This document shows, piece after piece, positions 39,680 through 51,290 of a stretch of DNA of 64,000 nt. This DNA is from Heliocidaris erythrogramma (taxonomy: Eukaryota > Echinodermata > Echinoidea > Camarodonta > Echinometridae), in NCBI GenBank assembly GCA_025617745.1, contig CM046869.1, forward strand, positions 16,077,168-16,141,167. The letters run 5' to 3'. Made by a program: the position numbers and the translations under genes. The stretch's first letter is position 1, and every line of letters begins with the position of its first letter. The notes beneath the pieces were generated by a model that saw only the letters and a list, made by a program, of their open reading frames with translations, was not told the origin of the DNA and made no database searches.

Positions 39680-42600
39680 ATGGACGAACGAGAACAAGAA
39701 CGAAATGCTGTGATTAAGGTTTGTTTCGAAATGGGACTTTTGTATAAAGATATAGTCACGGTTCTTGCAACAGAGTGCGGAATTATCATTTCTACCCGTC
39801 ATTTGAAACGGCTTCTTAGAGAGCTTGGTTTGTTTAGAAGAAAAACCGACAGTCACATCGGTGAGGTAGTTGAATTTGTCCAAAGGCAGGTTGAGGGATC
39901 GGGTCGTCTACATGGTTACCGGTGGATGTTTGAAAAATGTTTAGCACATCATATTAAGTGTAAAAAAGAAGATCTACGGATAATCCTTGGTGTTATAGAC
40001 CCAGAAGGGGTAACCCAAAGGAGAATGAGGAGACTGAGGCGACGTCAGTACTCATCCAAAGGGCCAAACTTTTTGTGGCATCTGGACAGCTACGACAAAC
40101 TGAAAGTGTTTGGAATATGCATAAATGGGTGCATTGATGGCTTTTCCCGGAAGATAATGTGGATGAACGCGTACCATACTTCGTCAGACCCGAAGGTGAT
40201 TGGAGGGTACTACATAGAAAAGATCTTGGAAGTTGGAGGATGTCCATCTGTGGTCCGTGGCGATCTAGGTACCGAGAATGGATACGTGCGTGACTTTCAA
40301 AGGTTTTTCCGTGAAGAGGATGGTGACGGCATGGCAGGCGTTCGCAGCTACTTAGAAGGTCCAAGCACAGCCAATCAACGGATTGAGTATTGGTGGAACT
40401 TCCTTCGAAGAGAATGCATCGAGTTCTGGATCTGCCTCTTTCACGATTTGCAAGATGAGGGTCATTTCATCGGCAACTTCGTAGATGTCAATCTTGTACG
40501 GTTTTGTTTCATGCATCTCATCCAGGTAAGAGCAAATAGCAACTAATTTATCTTCCATTTTAACTTGTAGATCAAGATTTAGATTCGGAATTATGATCCA
40601 AAGAAAATATGTTTTTAGTGTTGAAATAATATACCTCTTCTTCATGTAATTATAATCATCAGCAAAAATTGTCTAGTCCATCATCTTCATCTATGAAGAT
40701 CAAGACTCTGTCAATATTAGAAGATCAATTTGCCTGTTTTTAGTACCAAAATTACAATATGTTCTTCTTCACTTAAAATTATAATCTTCAACATTTTCTG
40801 CATGCAGTGAGCTTAAAGGTTCTAGTTCTGGACTTAAAATGATGTCTTCAATTTATATCTGAAAGCTGAATCCGATTCCAAAGGGCAAATAATTTATTGA
40901 AGATCATGCTGTTTTCTACCTCGTTAGTTGGTTTAACAACTGAAAACAATAAATTTTAAATGGTGTTTGAATACTGTATAAAGTGTTCCCAAAATGTTCT
41001 TAACATTTTCTTCAACAATTTAGCAGAGCTGTTTGTTCTCCAACATATTCATTGTTACCTTTAACGGGTCATCTTCAGATAAAACTCACGTTTACCCAAT
41101 TGGAACTTAGAATGAGTAAAAGTGAGGTATTTTAACCTCTCCTGGTTGTATTTTTGTCAAAACCATTTCTGCAATTTATTATTAAACTGAATACAGATGG
41201 AGAAGGCTGCGAAGGCTCAATTTATTATATCTGAGAAATATGACATTTTGTATGAGAACAATGCCTATAACTAAATTCACAAAATTGTAAAATCAGCAGT
41301 GATTTTCTTATTTACTATATAAATCTATATACCTACCTATTATGCCTGTAGTCTTGACTACGGGACCCCTTCGAGAATTTAACACACATGAGTCACAATA
41401 TTGTGCGCACCCCCCGTAATCCTATTGTCCCCTTCGCCACTCACGCGCGTCAACACGCTACGGCCATCTTCCTCTTTTGCGAGCAATCCCAAGTAGAAAC
41501 ATGTTGCTTGCAAGGTGAGGGGAAGGAGGGAGGGTCATACGTAGGTATATAGATTTATATAGTAAATAAGAAAATCAGTGCTGATTTTACAAATTTACTG
41601 CAATAAATCATATATACCTACCTATTATGCCAGACCAGCGCCAACTCAAAGACCGGGAGGCATGTTTCGAGCAGAAGGGAATAGGATTACACCAAAGACT
41701 ACAAAGAAGACACAGCGGCCTTCAAGGTGGCTGACGCAAACAAAGTTTCACCTGCGGGAACATCCCTAAGGTAGCAAGAAATGAAGGAATTGGGCGAACG
41801 CCAATAAGCAGCCTTCAAAATATCAACAAGCGCCACACCTTGAAACAGAGCCCAAGAAGTGCTGACACTACGAGTATCATGAGCACGAGGCTTACTGCCG
41901 GAAAAAAGAGCCTCTGTGCCAGCGGCCCTAATAGCTTCAACGATCCATCTAGAGATGGAATCAAGAGAGGCAGGAGAAAAAAAGGCTCTCTAGTGATCAG
42001 GAACAACTGATCATCCTTACGATAAGACTTAGTCTTACATTTGAGAGCCCTTACAGGACACCAAACTTTGTCCTCACGCACCGAAGAAAAGTTAGAAAGC
42101 GGACAAAGAAAAATCTCAACAGGGCCAGAGGCAGCTGTCTGATTCTTGGCAACAAAAGAAGCCCTAGGAATCAATCTAACGCCTTTTCTCTCCCAGCGAA
42201 CATGACCAGGAGTAAGACAGAGAGCATGAAGAGTACTGCGCCTCTGCCCAGAGGCAATAGCTACCAAAAAGAGCGTCTTAACCGCAAGATGATGAAGCGA
42301 AGCTTCACCTAACGGTTCGAAAGGAGCTTTCGCCAAGGCCTCCAGGACCTTAGGCAGACTCCAAGACGGCACTAACTTAGAAAAAGAAGGTCGTTTCAGA
42401 AAGAACGAACGAATCAAACCACTTATTAGCGGGGAATTGGAAATCCCCGAACCATCTGAGAAACCCGAATGAATGGCCCCGATCGCCGAACGGTAGCCTC
42501 GGATAGTAGAGATAGATCTCCCTTTGTCAAATAACGAGATTAAGAAATCCGCAATTGAACCAATAGGAGCCTTAGAAGGGGTTCGATTTCTTCTCTTTGC

Positions 42601-45600
42601 ACCAAAGGAAAAAGACCGAGAGACGGGAATTGTAAATTTCCCTAGTAGAAACCCTACGACTGGGCATTAAAAAGTCCGCGGCTCTATCAGAGAGACCCGA
42701 CTGTCTTGCAGATTCCCTGACAGGGGCCAAGCAGTCAAATGAAGAGACTCCGGACTGTGGTGAAGATTCCCCGATAGGGGCTGTAACACCAGATCCGCTC
42801 TTAACGGGAGAACGAACGGCTGAGCCCTTAGGAGGCTCATAAGTTCTGGAAACCAATTCCTCCTGGGCCAAAAGGGAGCTATTACGAGCACCCGCGCCCG
42901 ATCTTCCCTGATTTTCCGCAAGACACGCGGAATCAGTTGGAAGGGAGGAAAGGCAAATCCCTGAAGGTTCTCCCAGCTGAGGGAGAAAGCATCGAGAGCC
43001 CATGCTCCCTGATCGCGAACACGGGAGCAATACTTCGGCAGCTGGTGATTTAGCACCGACGCAAATAGATCCACTTCCAGTGGACCTAGGCAACTGCGAA
43101 TGCGGCAAAATACCTCCGGATGGAGCGTCCATTCCGATGGAAGATACCTGCCCAGAGACAGAAAATCCGCAATGAGGTTTTCCCGACCGGGGATGAAAGA
43201 GGCCACGGGTGTGATTGCCATGCGACGACACCACCTCCACAGCTGAGCTGCTAGGGCATTCAGGGCAACCGAACGAGTGCCTCCCTGCCGATTGATATAT
43301 GACGCCACAGCAACATTGTCCGTGAGAATCAGAACCGAACGACTGAGAAGTCGACTTCTGAAATGGAGCAAGGTCAACAGAACTGCCATAAACTCCAGGA
43401 CATTGATATGAGGAAGAGTCCCAAAGTGAGACCAATCCCCCGCAACCGTGCTGCCGTTGCAGTGTCCTCCCCACCCCAACCGAGAGGCGTCCGTCGAAAC
43501 CGATATCGACGGAAGAGGGGCAGAGAAGGACCTGCCTCGCGCGAGAAACACCTCGCTCGTCCAACAAGAGAGAAGAGACTTGATCCTTACTGGTACTGGA
43601 ATCCAGACCAAAAGAGAGTCTTTTCCCAGCTTGAAGAACCTGAGGAGATGTCTCTGAAAGGGTCTCATGAGGAGCCGGCAGTCCTCTAAAACATCGACTA
43701 GACTGGCTAGATAACCCAAGTCTTGAGTAAGATTGACGAGCAAACTAGTCTCGTCCAACAAACAATCGCGCAACTCCGCTAGGAGAAGCCAATCGTCCAG
43801 GTAGCAAAAATAGCCGAAGGCCGCATCGCCTCAGAGAGGCTGCCAGCACGGCTACAACCTGAGTAAGAACCCGAGGGACTGGGCACAGCCCGAAGGGAAG
43901 AGTGCGAAAACGATAAGTCTCTGAGAGGAAGAAAAACCCCAGAAGATCGCGCAAAGCGCGATGAACGGGAAAGTGGAAATACGCATCTTCGAAAACTATC
44001 AAGACCGCGTAGTCCTTCCTCTTGATCAACGGAAGAATGGAGGCGAGAGTCTCCATCCGAAAATGTACTGAAGTTTTCCCGAGCGCTTGGGAATAACAAA
44101 AGTCGGAGAAAGGGAAAAAGACAGCCTGTGAGGTGACCGAGTTCCTATAGCACCTCCGGGGAGCGGGGCGGACAGATCTATGAAGAATCCGTCTCGTCCG
44201 TCAAAGAGAACAAAAGCGTCCCCGGAGATGGCCTCCCAAGCGGGGAGAAAGGAACGAAGACAGCCACCAACCACTACTCTGCGACGGTACATGACCGAGG
44301 CAGCTGCAGTGGAAAACTATGACCACTGCAAACCAAACATGACGCTCAAAAGAAGCACCGCTTCAATGCGTCCAAAATCCAGCTAGAAATCCTCCGCAAG
44401 AGAAAAACGCTCGGAGGAATCCCGCTGCCTGAACCCAAGCAAAGCCGAACCCTGCGCGCGGGTTGACTAAAAGTCAGGGAAAGTTTAGAACAAAGCAATC
44501 GCTTCTACCCCAAAAAGGGAGAGCAACTAAGGCTCTGCCTGCCCCAGCGATTCGGAAACCGAAGCTTGAGAGGCCGCTTCCAAAACTGGATCCGCCTGAA
44601 ATAATCGTGACAAAGAATCTCGAACAAAGGCCGAAACGGTCGGATTCACGCATGAACCGCCATAAGCCTCCTCACCCGACGGAGCCCCGAGGCTGCGAGA
44701 CTAGGAGGCGCATGTGATCCCATCACAGACAAAGAAGAATAAACCATAAAAGGCTAATTAGTCTCGATGTCCGACCCAAAAAAGGGACAAGAGCAGGGGA
44801 TGTGAATCCTGGTACAAGGGACCAACCCTGAGTCTGGGCAAAGCCCATCTCACACTGAACATCTCAGCTTGAGAGACCGGAGGGTTAGCTAAACCCGATG
44901 GGCAAGAGGCAGGCAAAGCCTTGCCTCTTTTAGCCCCTTCCCTACGCTTCTGATTGGCCCAAAAAGAAACCCGCTTTTCAGAGCGTTTATTCGGTTTCGT
45001 TCGGATCCCCGAAGCCCTTCGGGAACACGAACCGAACCCTCCGCTGAGGGACGCTCACCTCCCTTTATGGGAGAAGTGCGCTGAGGGTATTGAACCCAAA
45101 GACGCGCACCAATTACCCATATCGGCCGAGCAAGGAGATGCAACAGCCATGGGCCGGACGCCAAGACGCCCAGAGCAAGGGCGGACCGGGATGACCCGGC
45201 AAAGGAACGCCAAACAAAGGACTCAGCAGGAATCCCGCTGCTTAAACCAACGCGAAGTCGAACCCTGCGCGCGGGTTGACTAAAATTCAGAGAGATATCT
45301 GGATAACAAAGCAATCGCTTCCACCCCACAGAGGGCGAGCGATTGAGACTCCGCCTGCCCAAGCGATTCAAAAAAGAAGCTTGAGAGGCCACCTCCAAAT
45401 CTGGTTCCACCCGAGTGGAAAGAGACAAAGGAACACTAACAAAGGCCTCAGCAGGCAGAGCCCCGCATGGTTCAACGAAAGTTTCCTCGCCCAGCGGCGC
45501 CCCAAGGGCCGCGGGAATAGGAGGCACATGCGAAACCGACTCAGACAAAGACGAATCCAACACAAAAGGCTGATTAGTCTCAAAGTCAGACCCCTGAATA

Positions 45601-47587
45601 GGGACAGAAGTCAGGGTTGAAGTAGCCGGTACAAGGACCAACCCTGATTCTGAGCAAAAGCCCGCATCATGCTGAACATGTCAGCTTGAGAGGAGCTAGC
45701 TGGGTTAGCCAGGCCAGACGGGCAAGAGGCCGGCAAAGCCTTGCCACTTTTTGCCCTCTTCTTGGCCTTTTTTCTTGGCTGGCTCGACAAGAGTCGTAGC
45801 CGAAACCCTTTTGTTAGAACGCTTAATCGGATTCGTTCGGATCTCCGAACTTCCCCAAAAAGGGATTGGAGCGCTCATGGCGTAAGCCTAGAGAATCGCC
45901 CAAATCACCCATATTGGCTAAGCAAGAAGATGCAGTAGCCATGGGTTGGGAGCTAAAAGCTCCCAGTGAGTGGGCAGACCGAGATGACTCGGTATGTGCC
46001 CGATGACTACTAAAGGCGTGTGAACCCGCTATTGGACCGCTCGAAAGCAGCAATAGGGGAGCACTAGTAATCACGCACTCAGGTGAAAACACCTGTTGCT
46101 CCGAAGAGCGTCCATAATTGTTAGCTCGAGCATTCCCATTAGCTGGCAATGTAGACAGCCCAGGAAGTACTCGTTCCCCCATATGGCGTTTGCCGGGGGC
46201 TAGGGTTTGAGAACCCAGACCAACATGGACTAAGCCCGTGGGATGCCCTGCAGTAGTGGGGCGCGTCTCCCCTAACGGATCAGAGCGAGTGAACGCTACC
46301 GTATACGGGAAACAACCGCCCCCCCCCCCCTCTGGTCTCAGCGACCGGGGGATTGGATTCGTTAGATATCCAAACCACTAGAATCTGACGCCACCCACCC
46401 CGAAACCACGGGCTTCGGAGTTGACAATCCCGATTCAGTTAACGCCACCCGTCCCGAAGCCGCAAGCTCCGAGACTGGCAAACTCTGCAAGGAAACACCA
46501 CTAGGCAACTTACCCTTAGCCCTCCTCCCTCCCCCATGTACCGAAGTACTCGGGAGAGTTCTGGAAGGCCGAGTCGTCTTGCTAGACGACTCTTCGGAAG
46601 AAGCAGGTCTCCGTGACCTAGCTGCTTCTTCTTCCGAATTCATACCACTGCAATAAAACAGACAATAAAGTATACTTTTCGAAATAAGAAATACTTCAAC
46701 TGAATGCAGTAAAATAAGAGTAAAATTTATTTGGGAGATACGCACAAAAGATTTTCACAGCCAAAAAAACCGTAAGAACAAACACCGAACCCAAAGGCTC
46801 GGTGACAAACGGAAACACCCGCAAACACACAGAAATATCTACGTGGGGCTGACCGTGAAAGGGAAAAATAAATGCCAAGAAAAGGATATCAAAAATCCCT
46901 TGCAATCGGCAAAAGTGACTACTAAAACACACAGTACTATAATCTAAGCGAATATAGGTACCTAAAAGTGCTTTAAATGTGCGAAAAAGCGCACCTAAAA
47001 GATACTATACGACCTGATTTCAGGAGCGCTGTGACTATACGTCCTATCTCGTCGGGGGCGAGCAAGAAAGAGGAAGATGGCCGTAGCGTGTTGACGCGCG
47101 TGAGTGGCGAAGGGGAAAATAGGATTACGGGGGGTGCGCACAATATTGTGACTCATGTGTGTTAAATTCTCGAAGGGGTCCCGTAGTCAAGACTACAGGC
47201 ATAATAGGTAGGTATATATGATTTATTGCAGTAAATTTATATGTTCCGCCTCAATTATAGGGTGAGCTTGATGAAGTCGTGAAAACATGGGATCAGCATC
47301 TGATTAGACCATCGAGGAATGTTCAAGCTCCTAATGGCCGCCCGAACATAATGTTCAACTTACCGTACGCGACGAGAGATTATCTGCATGGTGTGCGTCG
47401 GGAATACGTGTTAGCATGCAAAGAAGAATGTGTCTTCAGAAAACCAATACCATGTGACGAAGATGTGTTTGAGCTCTGTTGTATCGTGATGAATGCACAT
47501 GGATACGAGTACCCAAGAGACCCACACGGTGGTCGATTTCTGTATCTTGCTCTTCGCCGTGAGATTACAAACCTGCTTAACCATTAA
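39680..47587 (+). CDS. Integrase-like DDE transposase, two exons (39680-40525, 47261-47587)
   Basis: Exon 1 (282 codons, from ATG 39680) ends CAG at 40525 before GTAAGA; exon 2 starts at 47261 after TCAATTATAG and runs to TAA at 47587 (108 codons). Both cuts are in phase, giving about 390 residues without breaks. Residues 8-55 look like a helix-turn-helix. The core has GPNFLWHLDSYDKLKVFGI (first D, 136 or 139), VVRGDLGTENGY (D195) and STANQRIEYWWNFLRRE (E236), a retroviral-integrase-type DDE triad. This protein type is widespread in fish and marine invertebrates as predicted integrase-core proteins. Here the flanking TIRs and target duplication argue it is the transposase of the element. Intron size is 6.7 kb, of which all but about 780 bases is DIRS copy 4. 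Confidence 0.85.
41700..42880 (-). pseudogene. Tyrosine recombinase, DIRS copy 4, broken
   Basis: Similar to copy 3 throughout, with R in SGQRRSTLHAL, but 12 bases are missing where copy 3 has KWYID (near 42038), an A insertion shifts the frame near 41980, and another shift lies near 42590 (KSNPF). The HDTR and Y region is in a different frame (41815-41890). Upstream the frame is open into RNase H (42880-43567). Confidence 0.85.
42890..44292 (-). pseudogene. DIRS copy 4 RT/RNase H, frameshifted
   Basis: RNase H motifs VSTDASRLGWGG, NVLEFMAVLL, LILTDNVAVASYINRQGG and ENLIADFLS are at 43500-43150. The RT palm is present here, unlike copy 3: FRTLPFGLCPVPR at about 43900, and the bases for the YLDD box are near 43790 but out of frame. 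Two or more frameshifts separate the parts (43745-44056, 43779-44099, 42667-43773). Confidence 0.82.
44284..45110 (-). pseudogene. Diverged duplicate of part of gag in DIRS copy 4
   Basis: This stretch repeats gag features that recur about 815 bases further on: GCGCGCGGGTTGACTA at 44455 and 45269, and GACCAACCCTGA at 44819 and 45635. It is clearly more diverged from copy 3 than the second one is. It seems to derive from another DIRS lineage, joined by template switching or recombination. No long frame remains. Confidence 0.6.
45120..46648 (-). pseudogene. DIRS family B gag, copy 4, frameshifted
   Basis: The gag start MNSEEEAARSRRPASSEESS is complementary to about 46640, followed by the proline/serine-rich block, a C run (46319-46330) at a frame break, then 46182-45823 and 45641-44889 in other frames. 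Basic clusters as in copy 3. A deletion removes the SERPSAEGSVR stretch near 45850. Confidence 0.6.
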
Positions 47588-48620
47588 TTTCTGTCTACAT
47601 ATTACATGTACATATGTTCGAACAAAAACAAACAAAAAAACCCTGAAAAGTGTTCTGCAATTTAAGTTATATCTCTCTAGTAACTATACAATCATTACAT
47701 GGTATATCATTGGAAGCTTGTTTATCTTTTTACAATGATGCCTCATTTACATTGATTATTTAATCATGGAATGTACAGTGCACGTAAATATGGAGCAGAG
47801 TCAAAAGTGAACAGTTGCAAAATGCATTGTCATTGCTCACATCAAGTTCTTGACTGGTATGAGTTTTGTTGGTTTGTTTTTGCTTTGGATTTTATTGTTT
47901 GCTTGTTTGATTGATCGTTAGGCGAGCATGTCAATGTTGTATCCTTTTGTTTGGAGGACAAACACTGTTCAATGATTTTAAGGTGGTACTCATTGTTCTT
48001 TTTTTTCTTCTTACAATTCGCTCCTCAACAGATCATCTTATTCTCAGCCATACTCCACTTAGCACTGCCAGGGAAAAGGCTCATGCAGGGCACATTTCAT
48101 CTTCCAAACAATAGGTTAAAACATTGTCGAATCAGTCATGACACATTCAACATCTTACAAAATACACTCAGCCTTCAACTAAATCAGACAATATCCATTA
48201 ATTTTGCAACTTTTGACTTTGCCCTGTATCGAGGAGTAATGTGTATTCAAGGTTCACATAACCACTATAGATGGGTTGGCAATGTAAGGGGGAATTAATA
48301 AATGTAACAGAAACAATATGTGAATCCTGATTTATTAGGAAAAATATGTGTTGTCATTGTCAGATTGTTATATTTAATCAAATCTGACAAACTGTTGTTA
48401 TGCTCTTTATGAATGTCAATCTGAAATTCTTTGGATTTTTCATTGATCTATGGATTAATACACAAACAGCTACTAAAATAGAAAGGTACATTTTGTCAAG
48501 GTGAGCTTGAAGTATGTCAAAATCAGATGCATTTATGATCGGCTGCCAAGTTATCAATGTCAGAGAAATTTCAGCTTGTAAGTGACAATGCAATGCAATT
48601 TTAAAATCTGTGATAGAATT
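47588..48620. other. Region after the integrase-like gene, no further gene seen
   Basis: AT-rich, presumably 3' untranslated and internal transposon sequence. An AATAAA-like word (TTAATAAATG) is at 48295. Small frames (47951-48298) have a pyrimidine-driven FFFFF stretch and no recognised domain. Confidence 0.4.
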
Positions 48621-48622
48621 AA

Positions 48623-49010
48623 ATGAATGATGACAATGATGACAAGGTTCAGAGGAGAGCTGCCCGCTTCGCGGTCAACGATTACCGCCGGACGTCCAGT
48701 GTCTCCGCAATGCTTGAAAGACTGGGGTGGGAAAGCCTAGCTGAGAGACGCCAGAAAGCCAGATTGGGTCATTTCTACCTCATCCACAAGAAAGAATGTC
48801 CATTTACCTCGAGCAAGCTGTACTCCAGAAAATCAAAGCACTCGAGTAGGCGCTTCTCGCCAGATGCATACCAAGTCATTGAGTCCAGAACAGATCGGCA
48901 TTTACACTCTTTCCTACCAAGAACCATTCGGAACTGGAACGACTTGCCCTTTGCCACCACCTCACTACCAACCCTAGACAAATTTAAAGCTGCCCCTAAT
49001 AACTAATTCG
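48623..49010 (+). pseudogene. C-terminal fragment of a CR1-type LINE ORF2
   Basis: The frame contains VQRRAARFAVNDYRRTSSVS, AMLERLGWESLAERRQKARL and LPRTIRNWNDLP, ending in LDKFKAAPNN. This is the conserved region after RT in CR1/L2-type LINE proteins. Only the last 125 residues are present, so it is a 5'-truncated insertion inside the TIR transposon. It is a different LINE from the one broken across 32652-63755. Confidence 0.85.
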
Positions 49011-49309
49011 TCACATCTGCACCCGACCACAGCGTCATGGAACGATCTTCAAGTCACATTGAGAAAAATGAATGAAAATAAACTTGCCTATGTACCAAAT
49101 GCGAAAAAAATTATAAAAATAATGATTATCTTGTTTTCTTTTATTTATTTCAGTTATGTTCATTATTTTAAGCAGTAAAATGTGGATAAGAGAGATACTG
49201 AGAAATAAAAGAAAGATGTAGATGATGTTGATGATGATAAATTTAATGAAAGAAAACAATTTTAATACCTAGGCTTATAGTGTGGGATGAGAAGCAGAAA
49301 TCTAATGAA

Positions 49310-50480
49310 TACAGATTATAAACAAAGAGTGAAAGAATTAAGAAATTTAAGAAACAAGAATGAAATCAAAGAGGGAAGGAAGCAAAGAAGTGAGAGAGGA
49401 TGAACATAAGAAAAAGGTGAAATGAAAACAAGAAAAAGGTGAAATGAAAACAGTAAAAAGGGAAAGTATGGGACTAAAAATATAGGGAATGAGAAAGCAA
49501 AATGGAAACAAAAGACAAATAGAGACGACAACATTTACATGTGGGCAAAATAAGAAAAAATAATTTATAAGACAAACAATGGAAGGGATTAAGGAAGAGA
49601 GAAAGAGAGAGAAAAAGAACAGAAAAAAATAAGCGGGAAGGGGAAAGACAGGAGCCAAGAAAGTAAATACAGAAGAAGTGTTGTAAAGGAGGAAGTAGGA
49701 GAAGAATAAAAAGGAATGAAGAAGAATGAGAGAATGTGAGTAACGAAAAAAGAAAGAAAGAAAATTTGACCCATGAAAGGAATTTCAAGAAAGAAAGAGC
49801 GAAAACGTGATCATGGCAAGAAAGAAAGAAATATATAAAAAAGTATAAGAAAGAAATAAGGGTAAAGGAATCAAGAAGAAACAAAGAGAAAGGGATGTAT
49901 AAACGGAGGTAGTACATGAACGAAGCTACATGATTGAATGTAGTAAAAAAAAACCCAGAAAATTAAGAATATTCGCAACAACGATGAAAGGAAGAAAGAA
50001 GGAATGAAAAGAAGAGAGAGAAATACGATAAAAAAATCAAGAGGGAAGAACAAAGACAATGATTTGAAGAAAGGCTGAAAGAGCAAAAAAAAAAAAACAG
50101 AAAGTAAATAACAGAAGAAACATATAAAAAGGGAGGAAGGAGGGGAAGAAAAAGAACAAAAGTAAGAAGGATCGAAAAGTGATGCAAGAAACACAAAAAA
50201 AGAAAGGTAGAAAGAAAGAATCAAATAAAACAAAAAAGAACTACGAAAGATTGAAAAGGGGAAATTAAGAATGAGTTTAAAAGAACAAAAAGAAACAAGA
50301 AGAAACAAAGAAAAAAAGGAAATATAAACGGAGGAAATAGAAAAGGAAAGAATTGAAAAGAATACAGTAACGAAAGAAAGGAAGGAAAACAAAGAAACAA
50401 AAAGAAACTAAGAGAGAGAAGAAAAATAAACTAATAAACGAACTAATAAACGAAGAACGAACGAAAGCGAGAGTATAACA
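49310..50480 (+). repeat. Purine-rich tract of about 1.1 kb
   Basis: Nearly all A and G on the plus strand (GAAAGAAAG, AAGAAGG, AGAGAGAAA words), inside the TIR transposon close to its right end. Minus-strand frames across it (49316-50392) read Phe/Ser/Leu only and are not genes. Similar in kind to 2034-2755. Confidence 0.8.
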
Positions 50481-50603
50481 AAGAAAGAAAAAATGAAGAA
50501 TTAATGAAAAAAAATTATGGAGGCTGGAACAAAGAATAGCAGGAGAGAAAACATATAATTGAGAAGGGAGAAGGAAAGGAAGGAAAGGACGTTGTTATCG
50601 TTC

Positions 50604-50788
50604 GTAAGGTGACTTATGCAAGCATGGCGCGGTAAAACAGCATGGGGATTGTTGATACGGCTGGTAGTGTATGCATAATGTACGGAGCCCCGTACATATG
50701 CATGGTATCGTATGGAGATAATTAAGTCGGGGCCCCGAGATAAAAAAAAACAAACTCCTGTCATTTTATGTCCCCTTAGGGGCTCCGT
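50604..50788 (-). repeat. Right terminal inverted repeat of the TIR transposon
   Basis: The complement matches 39400-39662 apart from four missing palindromic units. It ends GGGGCTCCGT at 50788, followed by the duplication ATATATCT. Confidence 0.88.
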
Positions 50789-50829
50789 ATATATCTACAT
50801 TACTAATGTTTGGAAAGTGACGTTTACAA

Positions 50830-51290
50830 AGTTATGTCATAAGAGAGTCTTGCGGGTAAACTATGTTTGACCTGAAATGACCTTTGACCTTATGTGACCT
50901 CTGATGGCAGCATAACATGCAGGTCCCCCAAGTGCTTCTAAAACCCAAGTTTGGTTGAAAAGTGAGTGATGGTTGCAAAGTTATCTATCATTTTATGAGT
51001 CTTGCAGGTAAAATTTAACGTATGACCTTTGACCTTATCATGTGACCTCCAACGGCACATGCAAGTCCCCTTAGTGCATCTACAACCCAACTTTGGTTGA
51101 AAAGTGAGTGACAATTGCAAAGTTATCTGTCATAAGAAAGTCTTGCAGGTAAACTTTAACGTATGACCTGAAATAACCTTTGACCTTATCATGTGACCTC
51201 CAACGGCACCATAACATGCAGGTCCCCTTAGTGCATCTACAACCCAAGTTTGGTTGAAAAGTGAGTGACGGTTGCAAAGTTATCTGTCAT
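50830..51290 (+). repeat. Tandem repeat of 143-155 bp
   Basis: Three to four units with TTTGGTTGAAAAGTGAGTGA (50950, 51091, 51249) and TTGACCTTATCATGTGACC. They end at an ACGG microsatellite (51301-51318). Part of the hairpin-ended repeat. Confidence 0.85.

Larger units (their letters stand above)
41285..47236 (-). mobile_element. DIRS-like retrotransposon family B, copy 4
   Basis: Near-identical to copy 3 over the terminal repeats, internal complementary region, recombinase and RNase H. Starts TTGTAAAATCAGCAGTG and ends GCAGTAAAT. No target duplication. The gag region differs: a diverged gag copy (44284-45110) precedes a copy close to that of copy 3 (45120-46660). All genes are on the minus strand, opposite to the host gene. 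Confidence 0.92.
40526..47260 (+). other. Intron of the integrase-like gene, holding DIRS copy 4
   Basis: Starts GTAAGAGC and ends CAATTATAG. The original intron parts are 40526-41284 and 47237-47260, AT-rich and without coding sequence. Only 24 original bases remain between the DIRS end and the acceptor, so the branch point must lie in the DIRS terminus or very close to the acceptor. The DIRS end itself contains ATTGCAG (47225-47231), a possible competing acceptor. Confidence 0.7.
39400..50788 (+). mobile_element. TIR DNA transposon with 8-bp duplication and integrase-like transposase
   Basis: Both ends start ACGGAGCCCCTAAGGGGACA, and the inverted similarity covers 39400-39662 and 50604-50788. 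The target duplication is a perfect ATATATCT (39392-39399 and 50789-50796). Inside are a two-exon integrase-like gene (39680-47587), DIRS copy 4 in its intron, a CR1 LINE fragment and a 1.1 kb purine tract. Without copy 4 it measures about 5.4 kb. A gene beginning 18 bases inside the end of the left TIR, in a single-gene element, fits a transposase. The superfamily is uncertain: a retroviral-integrase-like core with long TIRs recalls IS3EU or Ginger elements, but Ginger makes 4-bp duplications. Confidence 0.85.

Noticed and set aside
32767-47236. A DNA adenine methyltransferase or hydrolase domain, as in some DIRS or Ngaro elements
   Set aside because: No such motif was found in any frame of copies 3 to 6.
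39680-47587. Interpreting the integrase-like gene as part of an LTR retrotransposon
   Set aside because: No RT, RNase H, protease or LTRs accompany it; the flanks are TIRs with a target duplication and the gene has an intron.
49316-50392. Several overlapping hydrophobic minus-strand frames
   Set aside because: Same reason: complement of a purine-rich tract, all three frames look alike.
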